Source: Euzebya sp051004735
GTDB taxonomy: Bacteria; Actinomycetota; Nitriliruptoria; Euzebyales; Euzebyaceae
DNA: 64,000 nucleotides
NCBI GenBank assembly: GCA_051004735.1
Contig: JBPCKA010000021.1
Coordinates: 1-64,000, forward strand
Reading direction: 5' to 3'
The position numbers and the translations under genes are program-made. Positions 63,087 to 64,000 of the stretch are shown here, piece after piece (the stretch's first letter is position 1; every line of letters starts with the position of its first letter). Below the pieces are notes generated by a model that was not told the DNA's origin, searched no databases, and was given only the letters and a program-made list of their open reading frames with translations.

Positions 63087-64000
63087 ATGGTCGAGACAAC
63101 GAAGGCGCTGTCCGCTCACCTCGATGGTCGTTACGGCGACGTCCGCACGCGGGTCCGAGAGTTGTTGGCTGACCCGCTGTTTCATCCCAGAGCAGGCATG
63201 ACGGTCTCCGAGCATCGCGTGCGGGTGTGGCAGCAGATGCAGACCCTGGCCGAGCAAGGGTTGGGGCCGGCGATGGGATATCCCAGGGTCTATGGAGGGC
63301 AGGAGGATCTGGGTGCAGGCGTCGCGGCGTTTGAGACGCTGGCATTCGGCAGCCTGTCCTTGCTGGTCAAGGCAGGGGTGCAGTGGGGACTGTTCGGCGG
63401 GGCGATCTACAACCTGGGGACCCAGCGTCACCACGACGCCTACCTGGGTGACATCGCCGATCTGACCCTGCCCGGTTGCTTCGCGATGACCGAGGTGGGC
63501 CACGGCTCAGACGTCCAGTCGTTGCGCACCACCGCCACGTATGACCCAACTGATGAGACGTTTGTCATCAACACCCCGGATGAGGATGCCGCCAAGGACT
63601 ACATCGGCAACGCGGCGCGCGACGGCAAGGCAGCCGTCGTGTTCGCCCAACTGTTCACCGCAACCGGTGGGCACGGCGTCCACGCCCTGGTGGCGCCACT
63701 GCGCGACGACGACGGCCAACCGGTGCCCGGCGTCACCCTGTCTGACGACGGGCCCAAGGCCGGACTGAACGGCGTGGACAACGGCCGGATCGTCTTTGAC
63801 CACCTCAGGGTTGGCCGGGAGAACCTGCTGAACCGATTCGGCGACGTCGACGAGGGCGGCGTCTACACCAGTTCGATAGACAATCCGTCTCGACGGTTCT
63901 TCACCATGTTGGGCACGCTTGTCACCGGACGGACCAGCATCGCCGGCGCGGCCATCAGCGCCACCAAGGTCGCGCTGTCCATCGCGATCCGCTACGGCGA
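63087..64000 (+). CDS. Acyl-CoA dehydrogenase/oxidase family protein, N-terminal part
   Basis: The frame is open from ATG 63087 to the window end, so about 304 residues are seen and the rest lies outside. RVRELLADPLFHPRAGMTVSEHRVRVWQQMQ is the N-terminal helical domain of the long acyl-CoA oxidase-like type. YPRVYGGQEDLGAGVAAFETLAFGSLSLLVKAGVQWGLFGGAI follows, and CFAMTEVGHGSDVQSLRTTATYD is the FAD/beta-domain signature. FDHLRVGRENLLNRFGDVDEGG starts the second helical domain. It begins fatty acyl-CoA oxidation. CAGAAT six bases before the ATG is a near -10. It diverges from padR across 179 bases with an inverted repeat between. Confidence 0.88.
   Translation, partial: MVETTKALSAHLDGRYGDVRTRVRELLADPLFHPRAGMTVSEHRVRVWQQMQTLAEQGLGPAMGYPRVYGGQEDLGAGVAAFETLAFGSLSLLVKAGVQWGLFGGAIYNLGTQRHHDAYLGDIADLTLPGCFAMTEVGHGSDVQSLRTTATYDPTDETFVINTPDEDAAKDYIGNAARDGKAAVVFAQLFTATGGHGVHALVAPLRDDDGQPVPGVTLSDDGPKAGLNGVDNGRIVFDHLRVGRENLLNRFGDVDEGGVYTSSIDNPSRRFFTMLGTLVTGRTSIAGAAISATKVALSIAIRYG

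Noticed and set aside
1..64000. CRISPR array, prophage or insertion sequence
   Set aside because: No regularly spaced repeats, transposase, integrase or phage structural motifs were found; the only exact tandem repeat is the 2 x 26 bp unit at 12361.

Overview
The window is chromosomal DNA of a high-GC Actinomycetota member. The strongest signs are the gene order dnaE - his - trp - tRNA - ANTAR response regulator (PdtaR type) - branched-chain amino acid ABC transporter - polA, the Ni-superoxide dismutase with its maturation protease, a PdtaR-like regulator, DUF222/HNH, TIGR02234, DUF4235 and VanW proteins, and a leucine-rich leader peptide before leuA. The sequence does not settle the order or family. 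Almost all the DNA is housekeeping core. I see no prophage, insertion sequence, CRISPR array, rRNA or integrative element.

Layout. 1-2.3 kb: the tail of a DUF222/HNH endonuclease gene, a DUF2237 gene, a decaying LVIVD-repeat pseudogene and a compact candidate structured RNA. 2.3-7.5 kb: VanW-like envelope protein, SGNH (DUF459) hydrolase, NAD(P)H-hydrate epimerase and a trans-acting enoyl reductase family protein. 7.6-13.1 kb: dnaE, small proteins, tag and a Lon N-terminal-domain protein. 13.2-25.3 kb: hisDCBHAF, then hisI-trpE-trpM-ppx-trpC-trpB-trpA, mostly joined by 4-base ATGA/GTGA overlaps, with one opposing ferritin-like gene. 25.4-27.5 kb: TIGR01777 epimerase, a tRNA, a coiled-coil protein and PdtaR. 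27.5-34.8 kb: a polar amino acid ABC transporter, then livHMGF. 34.8-41.3 kb: iron, leucine, lipoprotein and oxidative-stress genes (bfd, leuL-leuA, bfr, lgt, CopC-like, hemB, sodX/sodN). 41.3-51.2 kb: PucR regulator, homocysteine methyltransferase/MTHFR fusion, MetE-like enzyme, TetR, an orphan SAM methyltransferase, thiolase, 3-hydroxybutyryl-CoA dehydrogenase and metK. 51.4-58.6 kb: a two-component system, DUF4173, MaoC and two paralogous LivJ lipoproteins. 58.9-64 kb: polA, a PadR/membrane protein pair and the start of an acyl-CoA dehydrogenase/oxidase.

How the genes work together. The his and trp genes form translationally coupled operons. The two LivJ lipoproteins at 55.8-58.6 kb probably feed the LivHMGF permease 21 kb away, because no other binding protein lies next to it. 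The 42.8-51.2 kb stretch gathers the whole methyl cycle: two homocysteine methyltransferases, a methylene-THF reductase module, SAM synthetase and a SAM consumer.

Many genes lack a Shine-Dalgarno sequence and have a TANNNT-like -10 element 6-8 bases before the start codon. This points to leaderless transcripts and was used to choose several starts. The items most worth a second look are the structured RNA at 1987-2056, the class-I-shaped tRNA with a CAA anticodon, a Ni-SOD whose usual Pro5 is Met, the palindromes at the metE-like promoter, the IdeR-type box over bfd, and the uncharacterised methyltransferase/thiolase pair. No complete, clearly novel multi-gene defence or mobile system is visible.
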